Assembly (NCBI GenBank): GCA_964571855.1
Contig: CAZNDO010000023.1
Span: forward strand, 1-59,547
DNA length: 59,547 bases
From: CAYYFX01 sp964571855
GTDB taxonomy: Bacteria > ARS69
Direction of reading: 5' to 3'
Every line of letters starts with the position of its first letter. Position 1 is the first letter of the stretch. Below are positions 34,767 through 43,324 of the stretch, in pieces. Position numbers and translations under genes: made by a program. The notes below the pieces were generated by a model that was not told the DNA's origin, made no database searches, and worked only from the letters and a program-made list of their open reading frames with translations.

Positions 34767-37237
34767 GGGTCCGCTCCGTCGCGATGATCGCGGGGATCGT
34801 GGCGTTCGCCGCGGTCTTCTTCGCGCGCGAGCTGTCCGGGCAGCGCGTCGCGGTCACGGCCAACATGGACCGGTGGCGGCCGTGGTCGGAGACCGCGAGC
34901 GTCGAGGCGCGCGGCGCGCCTTCCCACAACCCGGACTCCGCCACGTCGTACTATCCGCGGCGCTGGATGCTGCACGACGCGTGGGCGCGCGGCGGGATCC
35001 CGTTCTGGAACCCGTGGACATTCTGCGGCGCGCCGTTCCTGGCGGACCCGCAGGCGGGCGTGCTGTACCCGCCGAACTGGCTGCTCTTCCCGCTGGACCC
35101 GGGCGTGCAGCTCGGCGTCTTCCTGTTCCTGCACGCGGCGTTCGGCGGGATCGGCGCCGCGCTGCTCCTGCGACGGCTCGGCGCGCCGCGGGACGTGGCG
35201 GCCGCGGCCGGCTGCGCCTTCGCGCTGAACGGCTTCTTCGCGAAGCACTTCGGGCAGCCGCCGTTCCTCGCCGCGGCGAGCTGGTTGCCGTGGGTGATCC
35301 TCGCGGCGCTGCGCGCGGCGACGCGGCCGTCGGTCCGCGCGACCGCGTGTCTCGCGCTGGCCGGCGCGGGCGTCTTCCTCGCGGGGCAGCCGCAGATGGC
35401 GTTGCACGCCGGGTACGCGGCCGCGCTGGCGGCGGTGACCGGCTGGTTCGCGGCGCCGGCCCCGCGGCCCTCGCCGGCGCGGGCCGCGCTTGCGCTCGCG
35501 GGGGCGGGGGCGCTGGCCGTGGCGCTCGTGGCGGCGCAGCTCCTGCCCACGCTGGATCTCGCGGCGCGGTCCGCGCGCGCGGAGCTGGCGTGGGGCACGG
35601 TGGCATCCGGCGCGTTCCACCCCGTGGATGCGCTCCGCTTCGCCTGCGAGGAGTTCTTCGGCTCGCCCCTCACCGGCGACGAGTGGGCATGGCTCTTCCC
35701 GCGCGGGGACGGCTTCTACCTCCGCACGCAGATCAACTCGGTGTTCGCGGGGACGCCGATCCTCGTCCTCGCGCTGTACGGGATGGTCGCGCCGGCCACC
35801 CGCCGTGCCGCCGCGCCGTTCACGGCGCTGTTCCTCGCCGGCGTGCTCATCGCGTTCGGCACGCCGCCGGCGCAGCTCGCGCACCGGTTCCTGCCCGGCT
35901 TCGACTTCGCGCGGCTGGACCGTGCCGGTGCGGTGGTCGTGCTGGCGCAGCTCGTGCCGGCCGGGCTCGCGGCGGCGGCGCTCGCGCGCGGCGGGGGCGG
36001 GCGCGGGCGGCGGCTCTTCGGCGCGGCGGTGGTCGTGGCGGCCGCCGTCGGGTACGCGCTCGTGCGCGCCGCGGGCGGCGACCTGCCGCACGCGCTGGGC
36101 GCGGCCCCGGACGCGCTCGCCGCGGGCTTCGATCCCGCGGTGCTCGCGCGCGTGCCGGGGAGGGTGGCGGCGGCGGCGGCCTTCGCCGCGATCGCGGGCG
36201 TGGCGTTCCTGCTGCCGGCGTCGCGCGCGGCCGCGCTGCTTCCGCTCCTGGCGGCCGCGGTGCAGCTCTTCGCCTCCGGCGCCCCGTACCGCGGGGACCG
36301 CCCGCCGGCGACCGTGTTCGCGCCGTCCGCCGGCATCGAGCAGCTGCGCGCGCTCCTCGATGCGGACGAGGATCGCGGCGGCGGCCGCTTCGTGCGCTTC
36401 GGCCGGGACCAGCCCGTGCGGCCGTACCCCATCTCGAGCGTGCTGCCGCCGTCCACGAACGTGCCCTACGCGCTGCGCGACCTGCAGGGGTACAACGCGC
36501 TGTCGGACCGGTCGCTGGGCGAGGCGCTGCAGCGGGCCACGGGCGAGCCGCTGTTCTCGTGGGGCATCTGGTCGGGCCGACGCATCGTGGAGCCGGCGGA
36601 CCCGCGCTCGCTGGAGCACCCCCTGCTCGACGCGCTCGCGGTGCGCGCGGTCGTCGGGGCGGCGCTGCCGCCGGTCGCCGGGTGGACGCCCGTGCCGTGC
36701 CGCGGCTTCGCGCTCGCGCGCAACGACGAGGCGCTGCCGCGCGTTTCCCTCGCGTTCGCGGGCCGCGGCATCCCCGCGGCGGAGATGGCGGAGCGGCTGG
36801 CCGCGGCGCGGATGGATCCCGCACGCGAGGCGCTGTGGGTGGGCGAAGGGACGCTGGGCGCCGCGGACACGACCGAGCACGAGGCGCACACGCTCGAGCT
36901 CGTGGTGGACGAGGCGGAGGCGCTGCTCGTGCGGACCCGCGCGGACGCGGAGGCGCTGGTGGTGGTGGCGGACGCGCTGGACCCGGGCTGGACGGCCACC
37001 GTGGACGGCGAGCCGGCGCCCATCCTCCCGGTGTGGGGGCTGGTGCGCGGCGTGCGCGTGCCGGCCGGACCGCATCTGGTGGAGATGCGGTACCGCCCGC
37101 GCGGCTGGGCCCCCGGAGCCGCGCTGTCGGTGATCGCCCTGCTCGTCCTGGGGGCGGCGCTGGCGGCCGCCGAGGGACGCCGCACCCCGGGAACGCCCGG
37201 GCCCGGGAACCTTGTGACTCCGCCATCGGTCCCTTAG
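34763..37237 (+). CDS. YfhO-family membrane protein
   Basis: 824 aa from GTG 34763 (4-bp overlap). About 12 transmembrane segments, with the early loop NPDSATSYYPRRWMLHDAW...PFWNPWTFCGAPFLADPQAGVLYPPNWL typical of YfhO-like proteins. The periplasmic C-terminal part ends with DPGWTATVDGEPAPILPVWGLVRGVRVPAGPHLVEMRYRP, a beta module found at the end of this family, then a last hydrophobic segment. YfhO is needed for lipoteichoic-acid glycosylation in Gram-positives; here a similar lipid-sugar transfer is inference. Confidence 0.88.
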   Translation: MRVRSVAMIAGIVAFAAVFFARELSGQRVAVTANMDRWRPWSETASVEARGAPSHNPDSATSYYPRRWMLHDAWARGGIPFWNPWTFCGAPFLADPQAGVLYPPNWLLFPLDPGVQLGVFLFLHAAFGGIGAALLLRRLGAPRDVAAAAGCAFALNGFFAKHFGQPPFLAAASWLPWVILAALRAATRPSVRATACLALAGAGVFLAGQPQMALHAGYAAALAAVTGWFAAPAPRPSPARAALALAGAGALAVALVAAQLLPTLDLAARSARAELAWGTVASGAFHPVDALRFACEEFFGSPLTGDEWAWLFPRGDGFYLRTQINSVFAGTPILVLALYGMVAPATRRAAAPFTALFLAGVLIAFGTPPAQLAHRFLPGFDFARLDRAGAVVVLAQLVPAGLAAAALARGGGGRGRRLFGAAVVVAAAVGYALVRAAGGDLPHALGAAPDALAAGFDPAVLARVPGRVAAAAAFAAIAGVAFLLPASRAAALLPLLAAAVQLFASGAPYRGDRPPATVFAPSAGIEQLRALLDADEDRGGGRFVRFGRDQPVRPYPISSVLPPSTNVPYALRDLQGYNALSDRSLGEALQRATGEPLFSWGIWSGRRIVEPADPRSLEHPLLDALAVRAVVGAALPPVAGWTPVPCRGFALARNDEALPRVSLAFAGRGIPAAEMAERLAAARMDPAREALWVGEGTLGAADTTEHEAHTLELVVDEAEALLVRTRADAEALVVVADALDPGWTATVDGEPAPILPVWGLVRGVRVPAGPHLVEMRYRPRGWAPGAALSVIALLVLGAALAAAEGRRTPGTPGPGNLVTPPSVP

Positions 37238-37285
37238 GATCGTTCGCCGATCGTCTCTCCCCAACGGTGCGCGCCCGGAGTTCCC

Positions 37286-38803
37286 ATGTCCCTGCGAACG
37301 ACCGCCCGCCTCCTCGCGCTCGCGGCGCTGTCCGCCGCCGGCGCGTGCTCCGGCCCGGACCCGCTCCCCGTCAGCGCGCCGGGCCCCGTGTTCCTGCTGG
37401 GCTTCGACGGCCTCGCGCCCGACCTGCTTGCGGCCTACGAGGCGCAGGGGCTGCTGCCGAACTTCGCGGCGCTGCGTCGCGAGGGCGCGATCGGCGACCT
37501 GCGCTCGACGATCCCGATGACGTCGCCCCCCGCGTGGACCACCGTGGCCACCGGTGTGCCGCCCGCCGCCCACGGCATCTGGAGCTTCTGGATCCCCACC
37601 GCCGACAACCCGCGCGGCCGGTTCGTGGACGCCACGTGCCGCCTGGCGCCGGCCTTCTGGCAGGACCTCTCGGACATCGCCGTGAGCGTGGGCATCGTGA
37701 ACGTGCCGATCACCACGCCGCCGGACGAGGTGAACGGCTTCATGATCGGCGGCTTCCCGTACCCGGAGGGCGCGCCGCTCACGTACCCGCCGGAGCTGGA
37801 GGCGGAGATCACGGCGGCGGGCTACGAGCGCGACGCCTGGCTCGGTCCGCCGCAGGCCGGCGCGGAGGAGGCGTGGCTGGACCGGATGATGGCGATGGAG
37901 GAAGCCCGCCGCCGCATCGGGCTGGGCCTCCTGTTCGACCGCCGGCCGGACGTGTCGTTCATCGTGTTCACCGTGCCCGACCGGATCCAGCATCACCTCT
38001 GGAAGTTCCACGATCCGGAGCATCCGCGGTACCGCGCGGATGCGCCCGAACGGTTGAAGACGGCCGTGCGCGACGTCTACGTGTGGTGCGACGAGGTCCT
38101 CGGCGAGGTGCGCGCGAAGCTGCCGGAGCGGGCCACGCTGTTCGTCGTGTCGGATCACGGGTTCGGTCCCGCGTACACGGGCGTGTCGAAGGCGGCGGTG
38201 CTCTCGCGGCTGGGAGGCGGCACCGAGGGCGCGGAGAGCCGGAACCTGTTCGGCGGGGACTTCCACCTCGCGTCCGCGGACAGCGCGAAACGCGCGGCGT
38301 TCCTCGAGGGACTGCGCACCCTGCGAACGGACGACGGGGCGCCGGTGGCCGCGGTGGTGCACGACGTGCGCGGGGAGCGGGCGCCGGGCTACGGCCTGCC
38401 GCTCGGACCCGACGTGGTGGCGGAGGAGGCGGACGGCCTGTTGTTCTTCCCCGGGACGCCCGACGGGCCGCTCGTGGGGCCGCTGCCGCCGACCGCGTTC
38501 TCGGGGTGGCACCGCCGCGCGGGCGTGTTCGCCGCGTGCGGCCCCGCGATCGTGCCCGGGGAGGTGCGCACCACGGACCTGCGCGACATCGCGGCGATGG
38601 TGACGCACCTCGCCGGGAAGCCCATCCCGCGCCGCTACGTCCACAACATCCCGCGCCAGCTGTTCGCCGGGGACTTCTTCCTCGAGCGCCCGATGGTGTT
38701 CCAGGGCGACCCGACGGATGGCCTGCAGCATCCCGGCGGGGCGGGAGCGGCGCCCGATCCCGCGATCGCGGAACAGCTCAAGTCCGTGGGCTACCTGCGC
38801 TGA
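37286..38803 (+). CDS. Alkaline-phosphatase-superfamily phosphodiesterase/transferase 3, exported
   Basis: 505 aa. ATG 37286 with GGAG upstream. Signal-like N-terminus with Cys21 after AAGA (possible lipoprotein). Ligand motifs: GFDGLAPD (D41), PMTSPPAWTTVATGVPPAAHGIWSFW with Thr nucleophile, FTVPDRIQHHLWKF, VSDHGFGPA and SGWHRRAGVF. All positions expected for two-metal catalysis are kept. Ends LKSVGYLR. Starts 48 bp after the YfhO gene and lies 2 bp ahead of the GT39-TPR gene. Probably acts outside the cytoplasm on a phosphorylated glycan or lipid; substrate unknown. Confidence 0.86.
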   Translation: MSLRTTARLLALAALSAAGACSGPDPLPVSAPGPVFLLGFDGLAPDLLAAYEAQGLLPNFAALRREGAIGDLRSTIPMTSPPAWTTVATGVPPAAHGIWSFWIPTADNPRGRFVDATCRLAPAFWQDLSDIAVSVGIVNVPITTPPDEVNGFMIGGFPYPEGAPLTYPPELEAEITAAGYERDAWLGPPQAGAEEAWLDRMMAMEEARRRIGLGLLFDRRPDVSFIVFTVPDRIQHHLWKFHDPEHPRYRADAPERLKTAVRDVYVWCDEVLGEVRAKLPERATLFVVSDHGFGPAYTGVSKAAVLSRLGGGTEGAESRNLFGGDFHLASADSAKRAAFLEGLRTLRTDDGAPVAAVVHDVRGERAPGYGLPLGPDVVAEEADGLLFFPGTPDGPLVGPLPPTAFSGWHRRAGVFAACGPAIVPGEVRTTDLRDIAAMVTHLAGKPIPRRYVHNIPRQLFAGDFFLERPMVFQGDPTDGLQHPGGAGAAPDPAIAEQLKSVGYLR

Positions 38804-38805
38804 CG

Positions 38806-41091
38806 ATGCCGCCCGCCGCGCGACGAACCGACGATCGCGGCGCCGGCCCGCCCGCGTGGACGCTCGCGGAGAAGCGCTTCCTCGCCATCGCGGCGCTCGC
38901 GGCCGCGGCCCTTCGGCTGTGGCACTGGGAGAGCACCTCGCACTACCCGTGGTTCGACTTCCTCGGACTGGACGCGAAGTACTACGACGACTGGGCGGTG
39001 CGGACCCTGCGCGAGGGCCTGCAGGCGAAGGACCCGTACTTCATGGGGCCGCTGTACCCGCACGTGCTCGCGGCCCTGTACGCCGTGTTCGGGCACTCGC
39101 TGGACGCCGTGCGGATGATGCAGGTGATCGTGTCCGCCGCCACGCTGGTGCCGGTGCACCTGCTCGCGCGCCGGTACGGCGGGGCGCGGCTGGCGTGCCT
39201 GGCCTCCGGGATGCTGGCCGTGTACGGGCCGGTGATCGCGTACGTCACCTCCATCATCTACCCCACGCTGAACATCTTCATGACCGCGACCGCGCTCCTC
39301 CTGCTGCACGAGGCGGCGCGGCGCGCGTCGTGGCGCGTGGCGCTCGCGGCGGGCGCGGTGGTGGGGCTGGACGCGCTCGGCCGCGGCAACGTGCTGCTGT
39401 TCGCGCCGCCCGCGCTGCTGTGGCTGGCCGGCGCATGGGGGCGGCCGCTCGCGTTCGCGCGGCCGGGGCTGCGCACGCTGGTCGTGGCCGGTGTGTCGTT
39501 CGGCGGCGGCATCCTCGCGGGCATCGCGCCCGCCACGATCCACAACTGGCGCACGGGCGACCCCGCCCTCATCACCACGAACGGCGGGCTGAACTTCTAC
39601 ATCGGGAACGGGCCCATGGCGTCCGGCGGGCACGAGACGCCGGTGCTGTACGTGAAGCGCCCGGACGGCACGACGGAGAGGATCGTCGCGGACCTGCAGA
39701 AGGACGTGGAGTGCCGCACCGAGGCGGAGCGCGCGGTGGGACATCCGCTCACGTACACCGGGGTCTCGTCCTTCTTCCTGCACGAGACGCTGCGCTACGC
39801 CCGGGAGGAGCCCGGCGCGTTCCTGGCGCGGATGGTGATGAAGACCGTGCACTTCTGGAGCGCGTACGAGGTGCCGCAGATCGAGCACTTCCACTACTTC
39901 CGGCGGTACTCGGCCCCGCTGCGGCTCCCGGTGCTCACGTTCGGCCTGGTGGGCGCGCTCTCGATCGTGGGGATGGTGCTGGCGTGGCCGCGGCGCCGGG
40001 AGTGGGCGCTGCCGTACGTGTTCGTGGCGTCGTACTCCTTCGCCACCATCCTGTTCTTCGTGCTGGACCGGTACCGCATCCCCATCGTGCCCGGGCTGCT
40101 GCCGTTCGCCGCCCTCGCGGCGCTCGCCGCGTGGGACGCCGTGCGCGGGCGGCGGCTCGTGCACGCGGCCGCGGTCGCGGGCGGCACGGCGGTCACGATG
40201 CTCCTGATGCACGCGAACGTGTACGGCGTGGACGAGGACGCGGGCGTGGCGCAGGTCATTTACCGGCAGGGCATCGTGGCGGACTCGCAGGGGCGCATCG
40301 AGGACGCGGTGGCGCACTACCGCGAGGCGCTCGCGCTCGATCCGGACTACGACAAGTGCCACATGAACCTCGGCATCGATCTCGCGCGCCTCGGGCAGAT
40401 GGACGGCGCGCTGGAGCACCTCGCGCGCGCGGAGGCGCTGAACCCGGAGTACTACCGCGCCCCGTTCAACCGGGGGCTCGTGCTGGAGCAGGTGGGCCGC
40501 TTCCCCGAAGCGCTGGAGGCGTACCGGCGCGCGGTGGCGCTGGAGCCTCGGTACCTGCTCGCGCGCGCGGCCGTGGCGGAGCTCCTGCTGGCGGAGGGAC
40601 GGCGGGCGGAGGCGCGCGCGCAGGCGGACTCCGTGCTCGCGTACGACGGGCGCTGGGAGAACGAGCATCACGCGCCGGCGCGCGCGCAGGCGCAGCGCCT
40701 CCGGGCGTACCTCGACGCGCGGGACGCCGCCGACGCGCGCGGCCGCGGGGAGTGCTTCGCGTCCAGCGAGGAGTTCCGGCGCGCCGAGCTCGCCCGCCTC
40801 CGGGGACGGACGGAGGAGGCGCTCGCGTGGCTCGAGCGCTACTTCCGCGGGGGCGGGCGGTGCGCGGAGGCGTACCGCGTCCTCGGGGACATCCTGCTCG
40901 CGGGGAACCGTCTCGCCGAGGCGGAGGACGCCTTCACGCGCGCGATCGATGCGGATCCGCGCGCGCCCGAGCCGTACCGCGGGATGGGCGCGGCCGCCGA
41001 GCGGAGGGGCGACGCGGACGCGGCGGCGCGCTGGATGCGGCGGTACCGGGAACTCGGGGGCGAACCGCCCTCGCCCGCGCCCGGCGGCTGA
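38806..41091 (+). CDS. GT39-like membrane glycosyltransferase with TPR tail
   Basis: 761 aa. About 10 transmembrane segments in residues 20-470. DFLGLDAKYYDDWAVRTL is the first-loop acidic motif, and GPLYPHVLAALYAVFGHS and TNGGLNFYIGNGP are loop motifs seen in PMT-like bacterial enzymes. From about 480 on come five or so TPR pairs (YRQGIVADSQGRIEDAVAHY, then NLGIDLARLGQMDGALEHL). The TPR part would recruit a partner on one side of the membrane. Last gene of the overlapping run; a hairpin follows its stop. Confidence 0.87.
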   Translation: MPPAARRTDDRGAGPPAWTLAEKRFLAIAALAAAALRLWHWESTSHYPWFDFLGLDAKYYDDWAVRTLREGLQAKDPYFMGPLYPHVLAALYAVFGHSLDAVRMMQVIVSAATLVPVHLLARRYGGARLACLASGMLAVYGPVIAYVTSIIYPTLNIFMTATALLLLHEAARRASWRVALAAGAVVGLDALGRGNVLLFAPPALLWLAGAWGRPLAFARPGLRTLVVAGVSFGGGILAGIAPATIHNWRTGDPALITTNGGLNFYIGNGPMASGGHETPVLYVKRPDGTTERIVADLQKDVECRTEAERAVGHPLTYTGVSSFFLHETLRYAREEPGAFLARMVMKTVHFWSAYEVPQIEHFHYFRRYSAPLRLPVLTFGLVGALSIVGMVLAWPRRREWALPYVFVASYSFATILFFVLDRYRIPIVPGLLPFAALAALAAWDAVRGRRLVHAAAVAGGTAVTMLLMHANVYGVDEDAGVAQVIYRQGIVADSQGRIEDAVAHYREALALDPDYDKCHMNLGIDLARLGQMDGALEHLARAEALNPEYYRAPFNRGLVLEQVGRFPEALEAYRRAVALEPRYLLARAAVAELLLAEGRRAEARAQADSVLAYDGRWENEHHAPARAQAQRLRAYLDARDAADARGRGECFASSEEFRRAELARLRGRTEEALAWLERYFRGGGRCAEAYRVLGDILLAGNRLAEAEDAFTRAIDADPRAPEPYRGMGAAAERRGDADAAARWMRRYRELGGEPPSPAPGG

Positions 41092-41094
41092 CCC

Positions 41095-41115
41095 GATCCG
41101 GAGCGCTCCCGGATC
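41095..41115 (+). terminator. Hairpin after the long gene run
   Basis: gatccgg (41095-41101) pairs with ccggatc (41109-41115); three more pairs form inside with one bulge. It begins 3 bp after the stop of the GT39-TPR gene. There is no T-run. Confidence 0.45.
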
Positions 41116-41192
41116 CTCCGTTCGGGAATCCCCCTGCGTTCGAAGTCCTTGGAAGCACGCGAGTTCGCCGGTTCGCCGTGCGGGGCGTCGGC

Positions 41193-41221
41193 TTGACACC
41201 CCGGGGACCCCGACCTATAGT
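41193..41221 (+). promoter_or_regulatory. Strong sigma-70-type promoter
   Basis: TTGACA (41193-41198), exactly 17 bp, TATAGT (41216-41221). The best promoter in the window. Transcription should start near 41228, giving a leader of about 67 nt that contains a GC hairpin (41261-41278) just before the ribosome site of the lipoprotein gene. Confidence 0.8.
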
Positions 41222-41294
41222 CACGACCGCTTTTCTTCGCTTTCTCCACTTCTTCTTGCTCCGGCCCCCGCGGGCCGGGGAGGCGGCCGGCCCG

Positions 41295-43178
41295 ATGCGT
41301 CCGAGCCCTTCCTCGCCTTCCCTCGTGCGGAGGGCTCCCGGATTCGCCCTTCTGGCCGCGCTCGCCGCGCTGTCGGCCTGCTCCGAGGACTCGCCCATCC
41401 CGGGCTGCGAAAACTGCGAGGGCTGGGACCAGCTCACCGCCGGACTCGGCCGCTTCCCGGAGCCGCACCCGACCAACGCGTCGTTGATCGCGTTCAGCAC
41501 GGTGGAGAAGACGCCGGGCCAGCCGGACGCGAACCGCGAGTCGGACGAGGACCTCTGGCTGGTCTGGGTGGTGGACCGCGAGGACCCCGCGGCGAATGCC
41601 ACCTGGCAGCTCACGGGGGACGAGATCGGCTCCGGGGACAACTTCTATCCCCGCTGGGCGCCCTCCGGGACGGAGCTGGCGTTCGTGCACACGAACGACG
41701 AGGGGCGTTTCGAGGTGTGGACGCTGCCCGTCGCCCCGCCGTCCGGTCCGGGCGGCACGCCCGCGGTCGGCACGGCGCAGCGCATCGGCCTCGGACGGGA
41801 TCCCACGTGGGTGTCGGACGACCGGCTGGTGTTCACACGCGGGGACAAGCTGTTCGCCGTGGACCTCACCGCCGTACGCGGCGGCGCGGAGACGCAGCTC
41901 TCCTTCAATCCGCCGGTGTACGCCGCCACCGAGGACTTCGTGGACCGGCACCCCGACTTCGAGGACGGCGGCGGGATCTTCAACACGCTCGGCCGCGAGA
42001 ACGTGGCGAACGTCTACATCGAGGCGTTCGAGGTGGACAACGAGGTGGCCCCGCCCGAGACCCTCGCCACGGACGCGTTCATCCTGTACCAGGCGCCGGG
42101 CGGCACGCCCACGTACCCGGTGTTCGAGGGCGCGGACACGCTGCGGACGCCGGCCACATTGACGTCCCTGCCGGTCGGGAGCGGCGGCACGTTCTTCATC
42201 GGCGCGCGGCTGGACGGGCGCTTCCTCGCGGACTCCACGCGGGAGACCTACTGCGACACCACGATCACGCGGCAGGTGGACCTCAGCCCCGGCGAGACGG
42301 ACTCCATCTCGGTGTACTTCTCCATCGCGCGCGGGACGCTGCGCGTCCAGACCGGGCTGCCGAACACCACGGTGTTCTGGTCCCGCGGGGACGGGCTCGT
42401 GGACAGCGAGGATTTCCCGCAGAGCCCAGTGCTCAACAACGCCGGCGACGCGCGCGACTGGAACTGCCTGCTGTCGTACGACGTCGTGAGCGGCGTGCCG
42501 GCGCCGCCGAACCTGGAGACGTACCTCGTCAGCGCCTCTCGCATCGGGTCCGCGGACTGGGACACCACGGTCGTCGTGCCGCCGGGGGATACCACGCACG
42601 TGGTGGTGTACCCGCAGCCGCCCGGCGCGGCGCCGCGTCGCGCGGAGCCCGTGGTCATCGCCACGGCGTCCGGGCGATCGCGGCCGCCCGCCGCCCTCGC
42701 CGGCGGCCTGCCCGGCCTGCGCGCGGAGGGCGATCTCGGCATGGTGTGGCGACTGGATCTCGGGGGCGGCGAGGTCACCCTCTCCGAGCTGTTCGGCAGC
42801 GAGGCCCTGGTGCAGAACCCCGCGCTGTCCGCGGAGACGGCGGCGGGCAAGCGCTACGTCGTGTACGCCTCGAACGAGGAAGGGAACTGGGGGCTGTACG
42901 TGCAGAAGCTCGCGGTCGGCCGCTCCGGGAGCACGGAAACCTGGACCCGGGAAGGCCCCGCCGTCCGGGTGGAAACGCCCGGATCCCCGAGCAATCTGGA
43001 CTGCGCGCGGAACGTGTTCCATCCGCGGTTCGCGCCGGGCGCGTCCGCCGGCAACCTGCGGATCGTCGTGGCGCTCGCGGACTGCCCGGACAACGGGTTC
43101 GAGGACATCGGATTCGACGACGACCCGTGGGCCATCGGCGAGATCCGGGTGTGGCAGGTGGAGGTGGCCATCCCGTAG
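41295..43178 (+). CDS. Lipoprotein with TolB-like/WD40-like propeller segments
   Basis: 627 aa from ATG 41295. A canonical lipobox LSAC ends at Cys29, followed by an acidic SEDS start. The N-terminal third has propeller-style repeats of TolB type (DNFYPRWAPSGTELAFVHTNDEGRFEVWTL, then DPTWVSDDRLVFTRGDKLFAVDL). The middle has a beta-sandwich-like region (about 245-420), and another propeller-like piece follows (YVVYASNEEGNWGLYVQKL). Cysteines CENCEGW after the signal could form a disulfide. Surface location and ligand are unknown. It has its own promoter. Confidence 0.85.
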   Translation: MRPSPSSPSLVRRAPGFALLAALAALSACSEDSPIPGCENCEGWDQLTAGLGRFPEPHPTNASLIAFSTVEKTPGQPDANRESDEDLWLVWVVDREDPAANATWQLTGDEIGSGDNFYPRWAPSGTELAFVHTNDEGRFEVWTLPVAPPSGPGGTPAVGTAQRIGLGRDPTWVSDDRLVFTRGDKLFAVDLTAVRGGAETQLSFNPPVYAATEDFVDRHPDFEDGGGIFNTLGRENVANVYIEAFEVDNEVAPPETLATDAFILYQAPGGTPTYPVFEGADTLRTPATLTSLPVGSGGTFFIGARLDGRFLADSTRETYCDTTITRQVDLSPGETDSISVYFSIARGTLRVQTGLPNTTVFWSRGDGLVDSEDFPQSPVLNNAGDARDWNCLLSYDVVSGVPAPPNLETYLVSASRIGSADWDTTVVVPPGDTTHVVVYPQPPGAAPRRAEPVVIATASGRSRPPAALAGGLPGLRAEGDLGMVWRLDLGGGEVTLSELFGSEALVQNPALSAETAAGKRYVVYASNEEGNWGLYVQKLAVGRSGSTETWTREGPAVRVETPGSPSNLDCARNVFHPRFAPGASAGNLRIVVALADCPDNGFEDIGFDDDPWAIGEIRVWQVEVAIP

Positions 43179-43255
43179 CGGGGACCGCGCCGGGACGGAG
43201 CCGCAACTCGCCAAGGGACAATGAGTTGGGCCGATCGGGGGAAGGGTTGGCATCG

Positions 43256-43284
43256 TTGACACCTCTCCGATCTCTTGCTAAGGT
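43256..43284 (+). promoter_or_regulatory. Sigma-70-type promoter
   Basis: TTGACA (43256-43261), 17-bp spacer, TAAGGT (43279-43284). It starts a transcript about 35 nt before the ATG at 43325 and probably serves the next three exported-protein genes. Confidence 0.7.
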
Positions 43285-43324
43285 AGCCAGACATTCCGGC
43301 GGAACCCGTAACTGACGAATTGAC

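Noticed and set aside
33407..38731. Very long minus-strand frame (over 1,700 codons) opposite the glycosyltransferase and YfhO genes
   Set aside because: Composition is typical of GC-rich antisense; the plus-strand genes under it have clear family motifs and overlaps.
34873..38805. Plus-strand frame in another register running ahead of the GT39-TPR gene
   Set aside because: Only the part from 38806 on has membrane segments and motifs; the earlier part is a shadow of YfhO and the third phosphatase gene.
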